Assembly (NCBI GenBank): GCA_050874385.1
Contig: JBNMKO010000006.1
Coordinates: 12,213-76,212, forward strand
Length of the DNA: 64,000 nucleotides
Origin: CAG-882 sp050874385
GTDB taxonomy: Bacteria > Bacillota > Clostridia > Lachnospirales > Lachnospiraceae
Reading direction: 5' to 3'
Shown here: piece after piece, positions 14,342-23,691 of the stretch
Position numbering within the stretch: the first letter of the stretch is position 1
Layout: every line of letters starts with the position of its first letter
Program-made: the position numbers and the translations under genes
The notes under the pieces: generated by a model
The model's database searches: none
The model's input: the letters and a program-made list of their open reading frames with translations, nothing else
Told to the model about the DNA's origin: nothing

Positions 14342-14908
14342 ATGTGGTATGTGATTCAGGTTATAACCGGCAAGGAAGACGATATCGCCGGAAAACTGAA
14401 AGAGCAGGGCATCAGAGCTCTTGTTCCGAAGGAAAATCGTCTGATACGCACCGGAGGCTCATGGACGCAGCGTGAGTACATTTTATTTACCGGGTATGTG
14501 TTCCTGAACATGGAATACAATGCGGAGAACTATTACAGGGTAAAGGGTATTCCGGGAGTGGTTAAATTCCTCGGTGACAGCAGAAGCCCTTCAAAGCTTT
14601 CCTATCTGGAAGCTGAGTGGATTACCTTGCTGACCGGTGTCAATAACACACCGATTGAACCGACAACGGTTAAGGTACAGAGTGATGGTTCGGTTAAGGT
14701 TGTGAAAGGTGTTCTTGAAAAACTTGAAAACCGTGTTGTTAAGTATGACAAGCGGAACCGCAAGGCAACATTTGAGATTACCATTTGCAACGAGAAAAAA
14801 GAAGTCCAGCTGAGTATTGTGCTGGAGGATGATGAAATTAAAGCTGCAGAAGCTGGAGAGGATGGTCAGCCGGGTGCAGCGCAAGCGGTTTTGAAAGAAG
14901 CTACCTGA
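14342..14908 (+). CDS. LoaP/NusG-family transcription antiterminator
   Basis: A 188-residue NusG paralogue. The NGN domain begins MWYVIQVITGKEDDIAGKL and contains REYILFTGYVFLNM and YRVKGIPGVVKFLGD, all hallmarks of NusG/LoaP. A KOW domain follows (VKVVKGVLEKLENRVVKYDKR...). LoaP proteins of Firmicutes load onto RNA polymerase at a leader RNA and let it pass terminators in long operons. GGAGG precedes ATG 14342. It lies just before a 280-bp non-coding leader and the packaging, head and tail genes, where at least three strong internal terminators occur, so it probably controls late gene expression. Confidence 0.86.
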   Translation: MWYVIQVITGKEDDIAGKLKEQGIRALVPKENRLIRTGGSWTQREYILFTGYVFLNMEYNAENYYRVKGIPGVVKFLGDSRSPSKLSYLEAEWITLLTGVNNTPIEPTTVKVQSDGSVKVVKGVLEKLENRVVKYDKRNRKATFEITICNEKKEVQLSIVLEDDEIKAAEAGEDGQPGAAQAVLKEAT

Positions 14909-15187
14909 TAGTACACGGTTGATTCGTCCCGGTGCTGGATGCTGGCGGACATATCGAAGAGGAACTGAGCAGAAAAAAAGACACTGGTTGGGTGGCGAAG
15001 CCTACCCATTCAGCCTTTAATCAGCCGGTTCCTTTTTCTGTTGGCTCAAATTACCGTTTAAAAATAGGTTAAACCACTTTAAAAGCGTTTGAATGATTGA
15101 AGTGGGGGAAATTATCACTGAAAAGCAAAAAAGCGAATATGGGGCAAATACGCGCCCTAAATTTTTATGGAAAGGCAGGTGGTGGAT
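14909..15187 (+). promoter_or_regulatory. structured leader of the late operon (possible antiterminator loading site)
   Basis: There is no gene in this stretch. A long-range stem CAGAAAAA/TTTTTCTG (14970-14977 with 15033-15040) encloses a smaller hairpin TGGGT-GG...CC-ACCCA (14989-15008), with other weaker pairings. Its position right after the LoaP-like gene and before TerL makes it the natural candidate for an RNA recognised by that protein or for a late transcription attenuator. Confidence 0.5.
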
Positions 15188-16945
15188 ATGCGAGCTGGCA
15201 AAAAGGAGAGTATAAGCGTTCTGATCGGAGCGATGGCAGAGGCTGAGAGCAAAACTTTCTACGATGACACCGAGATAGTTACAAGCGATTTAAAAAGCCT
15301 TTTAAATACCTTTTTGAAAAAAGACCAATCCCCGGCACGAGTACAGATTTTAAAAGATTATGAAGCCGGAGCACCGCTTACCGGAAAGGGAGGTATCCGT
15401 CAGAGGCTGGGTGCCATTGATATGGAGTTCTTCGGTAGGGCATACTTCCCACATTATTTTTCCAGACCATCCCCGGAGTTCCACCGTGAACTGGACAACA
15501 TTTGGCAGCAAGGGGTTTTAAAAGGGGAATATCCAATCACACCGGCAAAGGTAAAACAGATCAGCCGGATGAACGGAACCAAGCGAGTGGTTGCAGCTCC
15601 CCGTGGACACGCGAAATCAACAAGCCTTACTTTCAAAGGCAGCATTCATGCCATAGTTTATGAATACAAACATTATCCGATTATCATATCCGACAGTTCG
15701 GAGCAGGCTGAAGGATTTCTGGACAATATCAGGGTGGAGTTTGAAGAGAACGAAGCACTGAGAGAGGACTTTGGAAATCTGGTCGGAAAAGTATGGAGAA
15801 GCAATGTGCTGATTACCAGCACCAACATCAAGATTGAGGCGATCGGCTCCGGAAAGAAGATCCGAGGCAGAAAACACAGAAACTGGAGACCAGACCTTTT
15901 GGTTCTGGATGATATTGAAAATGATGAGAATGTCCGGACACCGGAGCAGAGAAAGAAACTTGAAAGCTGGTTTTTAAAAGCTGTTTCAAAAGCCGGTGAT
16001 GATTACACGGACATTATTTATATTGGAACATTACTGCATTATGACAGCCTTCTTGCAAAAACCCTGAATAATCCAGGTTATAAAGCCATCAAGTACAAGG
16101 CGGTCATTTCTTTTTCCAATGAAGAGGATCTCTGGAAGGAATGGGAGGAAATCTATACAGACCTTTCAAATGAGAACCACGAAGCCGATGCAAAAGAGTT
16201 TTTTGAAAGGAACCGGGAAAAGATGCTGGAAGGCACGGAGGTTCTGTGGGAGGAAAAGCTGTCCTATTATGACCTGATGGTTATGAGGCTGACAGAAGGC
16301 GAAGCATCCTTCAATTCCGAGGAACAGAACGAGCCTATCAATCCGGAAGACTGTATCTTCAATCCTGAATGGTTTGAATATTACAATGAGGCGGAAATCG
16401 ACTTCAAGAACCGGGACTTCCTTTTCTTTGGTTTTGTCGATCCTTCACTTGGAAAGACCAAGAAGAGCGACTTCTCTGCAATTATTACACTGGCGAAGCA
16501 CAGAGTATCCGGATATATGTATGTCATGGATGCGGATATTGAGCGCAGACATCCGGATAAAATCATCGGTGACATTCTGGAGAAGGAGAAAATGCTACGC
16601 AGGGATTATGGCAGGGGCTATAAGAAGTTTGGAGCTGAGACGGTGCAGTTCCAGTGGTTCCTGAAGGAAGAGCTGGCAAAGGCATCCGCGAAGGCTGGCT
16701 TGTACCTTCCGATTGAGGAAGTACCGCAGACCAGTGATAAGACAATGCGTATACAGACGATGCAACCGGATGTGAAGAACCATTACATCAAGTTCAATAA
16801 AAGGCACAAGAGACTGCTGGAGCAGATGGAGCACTTCCCGATGGGAGCGCACGATGATGGTGTGGACGCTCTGGAAGGCTGCAGGACGATTGCTAAAAAG
16901 ACGAAGCGGTTCCGGGTGCTGGATAAAGGGAAATTAGGATTATAG
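15188..16945 (+). CDS. terL: terminase large subunit
   Basis: A 585-residue DNA-packaging motor. The ATPase part has Walker A APRGHAKST (about residue 138) and Walker B LLVLDDIEND, and the nuclease part has FGFVDPSLGK and the late acidic motif HDDGVDALEG. It cuts phage DNA and pumps it into proheads. I placed the start at ATG 15188, preceded by AGGTGGTGG; an ATG at 15167 lacks a ribosome site. It opens the late operon. Confidence 0.93.
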   Translation: MRAGKKESISVLIGAMAEAESKTFYDDTEIVTSDLKSLLNTFLKKDQSPARVQILKDYEAGAPLTGKGGIRQRLGAIDMEFFGRAYFPHYFSRPSPEFHRELDNIWQQGVLKGEYPITPAKVKQISRMNGTKRVVAAPRGHAKSTSLTFKGSIHAIVYEYKHYPIIISDSSEQAEGFLDNIRVEFEENEALREDFGNLVGKVWRSNVLITSTNIKIEAIGSGKKIRGRKHRNWRPDLLVLDDIENDENVRTPEQRKKLESWFLKAVSKAGDDYTDIIYIGTLLHYDSLLAKTLNNPGYKAIKYKAVISFSNEEDLWKEWEEIYTDLSNENHEADAKEFFERNREKMLEGTEVLWEEKLSYYDLMVMRLTEGEASFNSEEQNEPINPEDCIFNPEWFEYYNEAEIDFKNRDFLFFGFVDPSLGKTKKSDFSAIITLAKHRVSGYMYVMDADIERRHPDKIIGDILEKEKMLRRDYGRGYKKFGAETVQFQWFLKEELAKASAKAGLYLPIEEVPQTSDKTMRIQTMQPDVKNHYIKFNKRHKRLLEQMEHFPMGAHDDGVDALEGCRTIAKKTKRFRVLDKGKLGL

Positions 16946-16957
16946 GAGGTAACGGTC

Positions 16958-18334
16958 ATGCCGGTTATTTATATGGACAGGGCTTCTATTGAAAGCCTGA
17001 CAGAAAAAGATATCCGGGAGATCATCGATGAGAACAGCACGGATTTAAAATACGGAATGCTGCATGATTACTATGTGGGCAAGCATAGAATCCTTGGCGA
17101 AAGCAAAAAGGACAGCACAGCTCCGAACAACCGTCTGGTCAACAATATGGCAAAGTATATCACGGACACCGCAACCGGGTACTTCGTTGGTGAGCCGATT
17201 GTCTATGATTCCCAGAATGATGAGTACCTGCAGACGGTGCAGGACATTTTTGATTATAACGATGAGCAGGATCATAACATGGAGTTGGCGAAGCAGTGCA
17301 GCATCTGCGGAAGCTGCTTTGAAATGCTCTATCTGGATGAGGATGCCAAGATAAGGCTTGCGAGGGTTCCAGCTGAAAACGGAATTATGATCTGCGAGAC
17401 AGACAGTGGTTTCTCCACTCCGATGGCATTTATCAGAACTATCATTTCAAAGGATAAGGACGATAACATCGTGAGGAAGGTTGAATTCTGGAATTCTAAG
17501 CTGGTAATGCACTTCCGGTCAGTGAATGGTGGATACCTGAATCTGATTGCGGTGGAGGAACACTACTGGCAGGATGTTCCCTTTGTAGAATACATCAACA
17601 ACGAGGAACGGATCGGGGACTTTGAAGGTGTCATAACAGAGATTGATGCCTATAACAAGGTGCAGAGCAATACTGCGAATTACTTCCAGTACAATGATGA
17701 TGCCATTTTGAAGGTTTTGAAACTTGGGGATGTCAGCAGTCAGGATATTGCGGACATGAAGGAAAAAGGAGCTATCATTCTGGAGGATGGGGGAGATGTA
17801 GACTGGCTCCTGAAGACGATTGATGACACTGCGCTGGAAAATTATAAGAACCGGCTCCGCGAGGATATTCACACCGGAGCCAATGTGCCACATATGTGTG
17901 ATGAGTCTTTTGGAGGAAATCTATCAGGAGTGGCTATATCCTATAAACTATGGGGATTGGAGCAGATATGTTCGATTAAAGAACGGAAGTTCAAGAAAGG
18001 ACTGCAGCGCAGGATTGAGCTGATCACAAATATCCTGAATATCATGGGACACAACTATGATTACAGAGATATTGTTCCAAAATTCCGCAGGAATCGCCCT
18101 CAGAATGATATGGAAACAGCACAGATTGTCACGATGCTGGCAAATGACCTTTCAAGGGAGACCAGACTGCAGCTGATGCCGGGTGTCGAAAATGTCCAGG
18201 ATGAGCTGAGGAAGCTGGAGGAAGAAAAGAACAAGGAGCAGGAAGACTTCGGAGTATATCAAAATTTTACAAAGGCTTTTCAGGGCGCAGCTGACAGAAC
18301 GGAGGCGGTAACGGATGAGCCAGAAGGAACGTAA
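16958..18334 (+). CDS. portal protein, SPP1 gp6 type
   Basis: A 458-residue portal with the SPP1 family features: LKYGMLHDYYVGKHRIL near residue 40, NNRLVNNMAKYITDTATGYFVGEP near 70, and a long helical C-terminus. It forms the dodecameric ring for DNA entry and exit. Mu itself uses a different portal (DUF935), so the head module has been exchanged. AGGAGGT precedes ATG 16958. The end overlaps the MuF gene by 20 bases. Confidence 0.9.
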   Translation: MPVIYMDRASIESLTEKDIREIIDENSTDLKYGMLHDYYVGKHRILGESKKDSTAPNNRLVNNMAKYITDTATGYFVGEPIVYDSQNDEYLQTVQDIFDYNDEQDHNMELAKQCSICGSCFEMLYLDEDAKIRLARVPAENGIMICETDSGFSTPMAFIRTIISKDKDDNIVRKVEFWNSKLVMHFRSVNGGYLNLIAVEEHYWQDVPFVEYINNEERIGDFEGVITEIDAYNKVQSNTANYFQYNDDAILKVLKLGDVSSQDIADMKEKGAIILEDGGDVDWLLKTIDDTALENYKNRLREDIHTGANVPHMCDESFGGNLSGVAISYKLWGLEQICSIKERKFKKGLQRRIELITNILNIMGHNYDYRDIVPKFRRNRPQNDMETAQIVTMLANDLSRETRLQLMPGVENVQDELRKLEEEKNKEQEDFGVYQNFTKAFQGAADRTEAVTDEPEGT

Positions 18335-19763
18335 CGAGTGGATTGAGCGAGCCAAGCAGAGGGTTCTCAATAATGCTGAGATTACAGACCAATCCGTAAA
18401 AGAGATAATGTTTCTCTTTGATGAAGCAGCGTGGACGCTTGAAACAGAAATCAATGCCATGTTTCAAAAGTATGCCACGGAGAATGGGCTGACCAATGCA
18501 GAGGCTTCTAAGCTACTGACCGGGAGTGAGTACAGTCGGTGGAGAAAAGGGATTGATGAATACCTGAAGGATGCAGAAGGAGATTCCAAGACGCTTCTTG
18601 AGCTGAATACATTGGCTGCCAAGTCACGGATCAGCAGAAAAGAGCAGATGCTCGCAACCGTCTACCAGACTATGATAACGCTTTCCAAGGATACGGAAAC
18701 GAAGCTGACGGATTTGCTGGGTGATATGTTCAAGACCAATTATTACCGGGGCTGCTATGATGTGCAGAGTATCCTTGGTGTTGGTTTCAATGTTTCCAAA
18801 GTGGATGTGAAGATGCTCCAAAGGATACTGAAGCATCCGTGGTCTGGAAAGAATTACTCACAAGCACTGTGGGAAAATACTGATAAACTTGCCACTCTTG
18901 CCAAGAGAGAGCTGACGATGGGTTTTATGATGGGTTCCAGCGTACAGAAGATGGCAAAGGAAATCAATGATGTCATGGGCAAGGGACGATATGCTGCAGA
19001 AAGGCTTGTCCGGACGGAGAGCAGCTACTTCTCTAATCAGGGGGAACTTGCTTCTTATCGGGAAATGGGAATTCAGGAGTATACTTTTCTTGGAGGAGGT
19101 TGCGAAATATGTATGGAATTGAACGGACAATCTTTTCCACTGGATGAGGCAGAACCGGGACTGAATCTTCCACCGATACATCCGAATTGTAAATGCACCA
19201 TCAAGGCGAAAGCCAAGAGGGATTTATTTAAAGACCGGGAGGGAGTCAATCCGCTGAGTGACAATGTGAAGTTTGAGGAGTGGAAGAAAAAATATGTTGA
19301 CACTCCGCCTCCAGAACCTATAATGATACTATCAGATAATGAGAAACATGCAATAAACAGCTACATCAGCAGCGAGGCATATACATGGAATGATAAGCTG
19401 AGAAGAGGAGTTAAGCTCACAAGAGGAGAAAAGGAACAGATTGAGAGTTTGGATTCAGCCCTTCAGAAGATGCCAACCTATCAGGGAGTCTTATATCGAT
19501 CCGTTTCAGATTTTGGCATACCTGATGTGCAGGAGTTTATTGCAGGACATAAGCCCGGTATGGAAATTAGTTTTCCTGAATTTCTTTCAAGTTCCACTGA
19601 GGTATATGATGACAGCTTCCCGATTCAGTATGTTATTACATCAAAGACCGGGCGAGATATACGGAAGTTCAACTCTCAGGAAAAAGAGATTTTATTTGAG
19701 AGAGATTCGATGTTCTACATATCCAAGGTGGTTGATAACGTAATTTACATGGAGGAAATATAA
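18315..19763 (+). CDS. MuF head protein fused to an ADP-ribosyltransferase toxin domain
   Basis: A 482-residue two-part protein. Residues 1-300 are the MuF/SPP1 gp7 domain, with ERLVRTESSYFSNQGELASY and a zinc-type cluster (CEICMEL...HPNCKC). Residues ~335-482 resemble an ART toxin of the R-S-E class: arginine in VLYRSVSDF (R395), LSSST (425-428), and the ExE motif QEKEILFERD (E456, E458). MuF proteins ride in the capsid and can carry toxin domains at the C-terminus, delivering them with the DNA or using them against competitors. The ART domain would transfer ADP-ribose from NAD+ to an unknown target. A small cysteine-rich gene follows directly. Confidence 0.85.
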   Translation: MSQKERNEWIERAKQRVLNNAEITDQSVKEIMFLFDEAAWTLETEINAMFQKYATENGLTNAEASKLLTGSEYSRWRKGIDEYLKDAEGDSKTLLELNTLAAKSRISRKEQMLATVYQTMITLSKDTETKLTDLLGDMFKTNYYRGCYDVQSILGVGFNVSKVDVKMLQRILKHPWSGKNYSQALWENTDKLATLAKRELTMGFMMGSSVQKMAKEINDVMGKGRYAAERLVRTESSYFSNQGELASYREMGIQEYTFLGGGCEICMELNGQSFPLDEAEPGLNLPPIHPNCKCTIKAKAKRDLFKDREGVNPLSDNVKFEEWKKKYVDTPPPEPIMILSDNEKHAINSYISSEAYTWNDKLRRGVKLTRGEKEQIESLDSALQKMPTYQGVLYRSVSDFGIPDVQEFIAGHKPGMEISFPEFLSSSTEVYDDSFPIQYVITSKTGRDIRKFNSQEKEILFERDSMFYISKVVDNVIYMEEI

Positions 19764-19960
19764 TGAGTAATCCATATTCAGACAAACGGTGGAGTGATGC
19801 ACCGAAACCAGTTAATAGCGAATGTAATTCGTGTAAATATCATTACGGATTCGGAAAATGTGAGAAATATCCGGAGGGGATACCAAAGGAGAAATTAAAG
19901 CAGTCTTTTCCGGGTACCGGAAATTATAATAAAAAATATTGTGAACACAAGAGCAAATAA
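19763..19960 (+). CDS. small cysteine-rich protein after the MuF-ART toxin
   Basis: A 65-residue protein with a probable zinc knuckle: CNSCKYHYGFGKCEKYPEGIP and a late CEHKSK. Its ATG overlaps the toxin stop, so the two are translated together. By place it could be the immunity or chaperone partner of the ART domain, but no family evidence shows that. Its stop lies at the base of a strong terminator. Confidence 0.6.
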   Translation: MSNPYSDKRWSDAPKPVNSECNSCKYHYGFGKCEKYPEGIPKEKLKQSFPGTGNYNKKYCEHKSK

Positions 19961-19985
19961 GCACCCGGCTGGGTGCTTATTTAAT
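19959..19985 (+). terminator. intrinsic terminator 1 between MuF-ART and scaffold
   Basis: AAGCACCC (19959-19966) and GGGTGCTT (19971-19978) form a perfect 8-bp stem with loop GGCT, followed by ATTTAATT. It begins at the stop of the cysteine-rich gene. Confidence 0.8.
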
Positions 19986-20002
19986 TGCAAAAATATGGAC
20001 TC

Positions 20003-20040
20003 AAGCACCTTTTAAAAGCGTTTTAAAGGGTGCTTTTGTT
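20003..20040 (+). terminator. intrinsic terminator 2 between MuF-ART and scaffold
   Basis: A 15-bp hairpin (20003-20017 with 20021-20035, one G-T pair, loop GCG) contains the same AAGCACC/GGTGCTT base as terminator 1 and is followed by TTGTTAT. Two strong hairpins in tandem inside the late operon imply read-through control. Confidence 0.8.
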
Positions 20041-20071
20041 ATACAAAAATTTAGACCAGGAGGTAAAAAAG

Positions 20072-20713
20072 ATGGATGGAACAACCACCATGCAGGGTAC
20101 TGAGCAGGAAGTTCAGACCACTGCAACAGAAACGCAGGGACAGCAGACAGCGGAAAGCACTCCGGAGAAAGTAAGTGCCCTCCAGAAGTTTATCAACGGA
20201 CTTTTTGGCGGAGGCAAGGAGGCTGACGGTGCTGAACCTGAGAAAAAGGAAGACAAGGCTGCAACGGAAGGAACCGCAGAAGAGAAGTCTTTCACTCAGG
20301 CAGATGTAGATGCTGCCATCGAAGATGCGAAGCAGAAATGGATGGATGAAGCTGCGGAGGCAGAGCGTGTCAAGAAACTCACTCCGGAAGAAAAGGCGAA
20401 AGAGGAGCAGGAGAAAAAGGACTCCGAGATTGCCAGCTTAAGGAGCCAGCTCCTACAGAAGGAATTGAGAGAGAATGCAACCAAGGCACTCGAAGCAGAT
20501 GGTTTTCCGGTAGGACTTGCGGATGTGCTTGATTACTCCAGTAAGGAGCGTATGGAAGCAACTCTCGCGAATACCACAAAGGTATTCAAGGAAAGCCTTG
20601 CAGCGGCAATTCAGACCCGATTGAAGGGTAAGACACCGGAAGGACTCGGTGGAGCTGCTTCTGCAGAGAATCTGATCAGAGACCAGATTGCAAAAAATAT
20701 CAGAGGTTTATAA
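20072..20713 (+). CDS. capsid scaffold protein (DUF4355-like)
   Basis: A 213-residue acidic, Glu/Lys-rich, helical protein lying just before the major capsid gene, the usual place of the scaffold. It has the motif FTQADVDAAIEDAKQKW and a long charged helix. It should guide assembly of the prohead and then leave. AGGAGGT precedes ATG 20072. Confidence 0.85.
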   Translation: MDGTTTMQGTEQEVQTTATETQGQQTAESTPEKVSALQKFINGLFGGGKEADGAEPEKKEDKAATEGTAEEKSFTQADVDAAIEDAKQKWMDEAAEAERVKKLTPEEKAKEEQEKKDSEIASLRSQLLQKELRENATKALEADGFPVGLADVLDYSSKERMEATLANTTKVFKESLAAAIQTRLKGKTPEGLGGAASAENLIRDQIAKNIRGL

Positions 20714-20727
20714 GGAGGAGAAAGTAA

Positions 20728-21654
20728 ATGAATACCATTGAAACCGCAACAATTATTCAGAGCGAATTAGACAAGGCTGCTGTGGAGCAGGCTACTTCCG
20801 GATGGATGGAAGTGAACGACAAGCTGGTTAAGTACACCGGAGGCGCAGAGGTTAAGATTCCGAGCCTTGATATGGACGGAATGGCTGACTATGACCGCAC
20901 CAATGGATTTGTGCAGGGCAGCGTGAATTTTGCGTATGAAACCCAGAAGATGACTCAGGACAGAGGGCGTTCTTTCAGCTTCGATGAGAACGATGTGGAT
21001 GAAACCAACTTCGTATTGACTGCATCCACTGTCATGGGTGAGTTCCAGAGAACTAAAGTGGTTCCTGAGATTGATGCATACCGTTACAGTACCATTGCAA
21101 CGAAGTGTATCAAAAAGGGCAGAGCCTCCGGAGGCTATACTGCTGAAGAAGCAACAATTCTCCAGAAGCTCTACTATGACATCGCAGCTGTTCAGGCAAT
21201 TGTGGGACAGAACACACCACTTGTAATTACCATTGATTCCATGGTGGCAGCAATCTTAAGTATGTCTGAAAAACTCTCCAAGAAGCTGGATGTAACAGAC
21301 TTCAAGCAGGGTGATGTAACGCTTAAGGTTCGCAGCTTGGACGGAATCCATCCTTTGATTCCGGTAAGCTCCGACAGAATGAAGACCGAGTATCTCTTCA
21401 AGGATGGTGTAACTTCCGGTCAGGAAGCCGGTGGTTTTGCGCCTACTGAAAACAGCAAGAGTATCAACTGGATTATCACTCCGAGAAAAGCACCTATCGC
21501 AGTGTCCAAGACGGACAAGATGAGAATTTTCGATCCTGAAACCAACCAGAAGGCAAGAGCATGGGCTATGGATTACCGCAAGTTCCATGACATTTGGATT
21601 CCTGAGAAGAAGGTTGAACAGTGCTTTGTTAATGTGAAAGAAGCGTTAGTATAG
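20728..21654 (+). CDS. major capsid protein
   Basis: A 308-residue protein right after the scaffold gene with AAGGAGG before ATG 20728. It contains KYTGGAEVKIPSLDMDGMADYDR, FQRTKVVPEIDAYRYS and WIITPRKAPIAVSKTDKMRIF, the pattern of HK97-fold capsid proteins of Firmicutes phages. It builds the icosahedral shell. Confidence 0.88.
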   Translation: MNTIETATIIQSELDKAAVEQATSGWMEVNDKLVKYTGGAEVKIPSLDMDGMADYDRTNGFVQGSVNFAYETQKMTQDRGRSFSFDENDVDETNFVLTASTVMGEFQRTKVVPEIDAYRYSTIATKCIKKGRASGGYTAEEATILQKLYYDIAAVQAIVGQNTPLVITIDSMVAAILSMSEKLSKKLDVTDFKQGDVTLKVRSLDGIHPLIPVSSDRMKTEYLFKDGVTSGQEAGGFAPTENSKSINWIITPRKAPIAVSKTDKMRIFDPETNQKARAWAMDYRKFHDIWIPEKKVEQCFVNVKEALV

Positions 21655-21669
21655 GGGAAGGAGTAAATC

Positions 21670-22086
21670 ATGAGCGAGATCGAATTAAAGAGAGATAATG
21701 TTGTGAAGCGCGTTGATTCCCAGGACAGAGCCAAGGCTTTGGAAGCCAAGGGCTTTGTCAGAACGGACGGAAAGAAAGCTCCTGAGTCCGGTGTTGATGT
21801 AGATAAGGTTGTAAGCGAGTTAAAAGAAAGACTTACTGAAGCCTCCAGAACTATGGAAAAGGCGGATGAAGTAAAAGGTAAGTTGGAAAATGAACTTGCG
21901 GAAACCAAGGAGAAGCTTCAGGCTGCAGAAGGCAAAGCAGAAGCAGCCGAGAATGAACTGGAATCCGTCAAGGCACAGCTTCAGGAAGCGGAAAAGAAAG
22001 TACAGACCTTGGAGACTGAGCTTGAAGGAACCAAGGAGCAGCTGGAAGCGGCTGTTAAGCAGAATAAGGCTGCTGGTAAAAAATAA
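21670..22086 (+). CDS. coiled-coil head-associated protein
   Basis: A 138-residue protein. The first 30 residues resemble a short phage module (VVKRVDSQDRAKALEAKGF); the remaining ~90 form a long Glu/Lys/Ala coiled coil. It lies between capsid and connector genes, so it is probably a virion-associated or decoration protein. Low-complexity coiled coil limits further assignment. Confidence 0.6.
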   Translation: MSEIELKRDNVVKRVDSQDRAKALEAKGFVRTDGKKAPESGVDVDKVVSELKERLTEASRTMEKADEVKGKLENELAETKEKLQAAEGKAEAAENELESVKAQLQEAEKKVQTLETELEGTKEQLEAAVKQNKAAGKK

Positions 22087-22098
22087 GGAGGAGCTGCC

Positions 22099-22467
22099 AT
22101 GACAAAGGAGCAGGAAGACTGGCTGGTAGCGGAAGTGATGGACAGTATGAAAATGTCCGAAGCGGAAGAACGGTCAGCCCGAAGGTATGTCAAAAGAGCA
22201 GTGGATAAAATCCTGATTTATTGCAACCGTGAAGATTTACCGGAACAGCTTCTCAGCACTGCAGCGCAGATTGCTGAAGATATGCTGAAGGCTGATCTGG
22301 TAAAGACCGGCGAGAAGGAAGTGGCGAGTATCAATCGTGGTGATACTGCCATTTCTTATCGTGATGGAAGTGGTAATCAGAAAGCCACTGTTGATTTTAT
22401 GAAGGACTATGAAAAATCCCTTAACCGTTTTAAGAAAATGAATCTGCCGAAGGATTTAGCAAAATGA
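22099..22467 (+). CDS. head-tail connector protein (gp6-like)
   Basis: A 122-residue helical protein (YVKRAVDKILIYCNREDLPEQL...AAQIAEDML...) matching the HK97 gp6 / phage connector family, which forms a ring under the portal. AAGGAGG precedes the ATG, and its end overlaps the next gene. Confidence 0.75.
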   Translation: MTKEQEDWLVAEVMDSMKMSEAEERSARRYVKRAVDKILIYCNREDLPEQLLSTAAQIAEDMLKADLVKTGEKEVASINRGDTAISYRDGSGNQKATVDFMKDYEKSLNRFKKMNLPKDLAK

Positions 22468-22826
22468 CAGAAGCTGATATCCTTGCAACAACATACGAAG
22501 ATACCGTGACCGTTTACAGAGCTTTCAAAGATACCCTTCCGGGTGGAGAAAGTGTTTTCAAAAGCGGTCTGGACGGAAAGGTTGTGTATGAAGATGTGGA
22601 ATGCGCATTATCTACACAAACCGGTGGAGAACTGCAGCAATCAAAGTCTACTGCGAAAGCAGAGACTTCGTTCTGTTTGTTTACTCGCCCGGAAGTTGAT
22701 ATCCAGACCAATGATTTCCTTGTGATCACGCACTTAGGAAAGAAAATTGAAGCGGTTGCAGGTTTTCCTGAGTGCATGAAGTCCCATAATAATATCCCGG
22801 TCAAGCTGGACAAGGAAACTGTCTAA
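22464..22826 (+). CDS. head completion / stopper protein
   Basis: A 120-residue beta-rich protein (YEDTVTVYR...CFLFTRPEVDIQTNDF-like pattern) in the stopper position between connector and gp10-like genes. This family closes the head before tail joining. The start overlaps the previous stop. Assignment rests on position and the small beta-barrel look. Confidence 0.65.
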   Translation: MTEADILATTYEDTVTVYRAFKDTLPGGESVFKSGLDGKVVYEDVECALSTQTGGELQQSKSTAKAETSFCLFTRPEVDIQTNDFLVITHLGKKIEAVAGFPECMKSHNNIPVKLDKETV

Positions 22827-23220
22827 TACTGAGTATAAGTTTGAAGGGTTGGACGAATGGGAGAAGCGTCTCGCGCAAGCCATAGAGAGCCAGTACCCGG
22901 CTGAGTTCCGGGAGATGGTCATTGACTTGGCGGTTCAGCTGCAGGGAAAGGTTAAAGACAATACTCCGGTAAAAACCGGACACCTCAGACGTGAGTGGCA
23001 CGTTGGCAGCATAGAGCAGAGAGGTAATGAGTATTACATTGAGGTCTATAACAATGTGGAATATGTGGAGCCGGTGGAATACGGACACCGGACGCGAGGT
23101 GGAAAGGGCTTTAAGAAAGGAGCCCACATGATGGAACTTTCCCTTCAGGAAGTACAAAAGCACCTGCCCGGTTATCTCCGGGAGTGGATGAATGACTTCC
23201 TGAATACCCATGAACTTTAG
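22819..23220 (+). CDS. HK97 gp10-like head-tail joining protein
   Basis: About 133 residues, with the family's start pattern EYKFEGLDEWEKRLAQAI and the core KDNTPVKTGHLRREWHV, and a YGHRTRGGKGF segment. No ATG exists at the expected place. CTG 22819, overlapping the previous gene's end, gives a full-length protein and is my choice; TTG 22849 would cut off the conserved first residues. A rare CTG start is therefore possible. Confidence 0.75.
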   Translation: MSNTEYKFEGLDEWEKRLAQAIESQYPAEFREMVIDLAVQLQGKVKDNTPVKTGHLRREWHVGSIEQRGNEYYIEVYNNVEYVEPVEYGHRTRGGKGFKKGAHMMELSLQEVQKHLPGYLREWMNDFLNTHEL

Positions 23221-23230
23221 GAGGTGGACT

Positions 23231-23686
23231 ATGGAGCATCCGATTATCCAGATAAAAAATGCAATCACAGCATTGCTGAAAGGGATTGATCCGGATACCG
23301 ATGTCTTTTACGAGGAAATAAAAGGCACGGAAGAAAAACACGGGCTTAATGAGCCGGAAACCTATTACTTCGTAGATATTATTCCGAATGGAAACAAAAC
23401 GGTTGACAGATTCTTTACGGATATGGGAGTGCTGGTGGATATTGCTTACCACGAGAAAAGCGAGAGCAATACCGCCTATTTGATTAAATGGGCAGAGATT
23501 GATGCGGTTGTGCGCCCGGTGTTCAGTTTTGGAGACCGGCACATAACCATCAATGATGCTAATATGAAAATATCGGATCATGTGCTACATTACAGTTTTG
23601 CCATAAACTTCCGTCAGGCACGGGAACAGACGAATGAGTTTGAACCGATGGGCGAGCTGGAAGTGGCTATTAGAAAAGGAGTGTGA
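23231..23686 (+). CDS. tail terminator-like protein
   Basis: A 151-residue protein with GGAGGTGG before ATG 23231. Its place between gp10-like and the sheath gene, and its size, fit tail terminator or minor tail proteins of myophages (XkdJ-like region). It contains NEPETYYFVDIIPNGNK and HVLHYSFAINFRQ. Confidence 0.65.
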   Translation: MEHPIIQIKNAITALLKGIDPDTDVFYEEIKGTEEKHGLNEPETYYFVDIIPNGNKTVDRFFTDMGVLVDIAYHEKSESNTAYLIKWAEIDAVVRPVFSFGDRHITINDANMKISDHVLHYSFAINFRQAREQTNEFEPMGELEVAIRKGV

Positions 23687-23691
23687 CTTAA

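Noticed and set aside
22849..23220. TTG 22849 as the start of the gp10-like gene
   Set aside because: It would remove the conserved N-terminal EYKFEGL segment and has no spaced ribosome site; CTG 22819 fits better.
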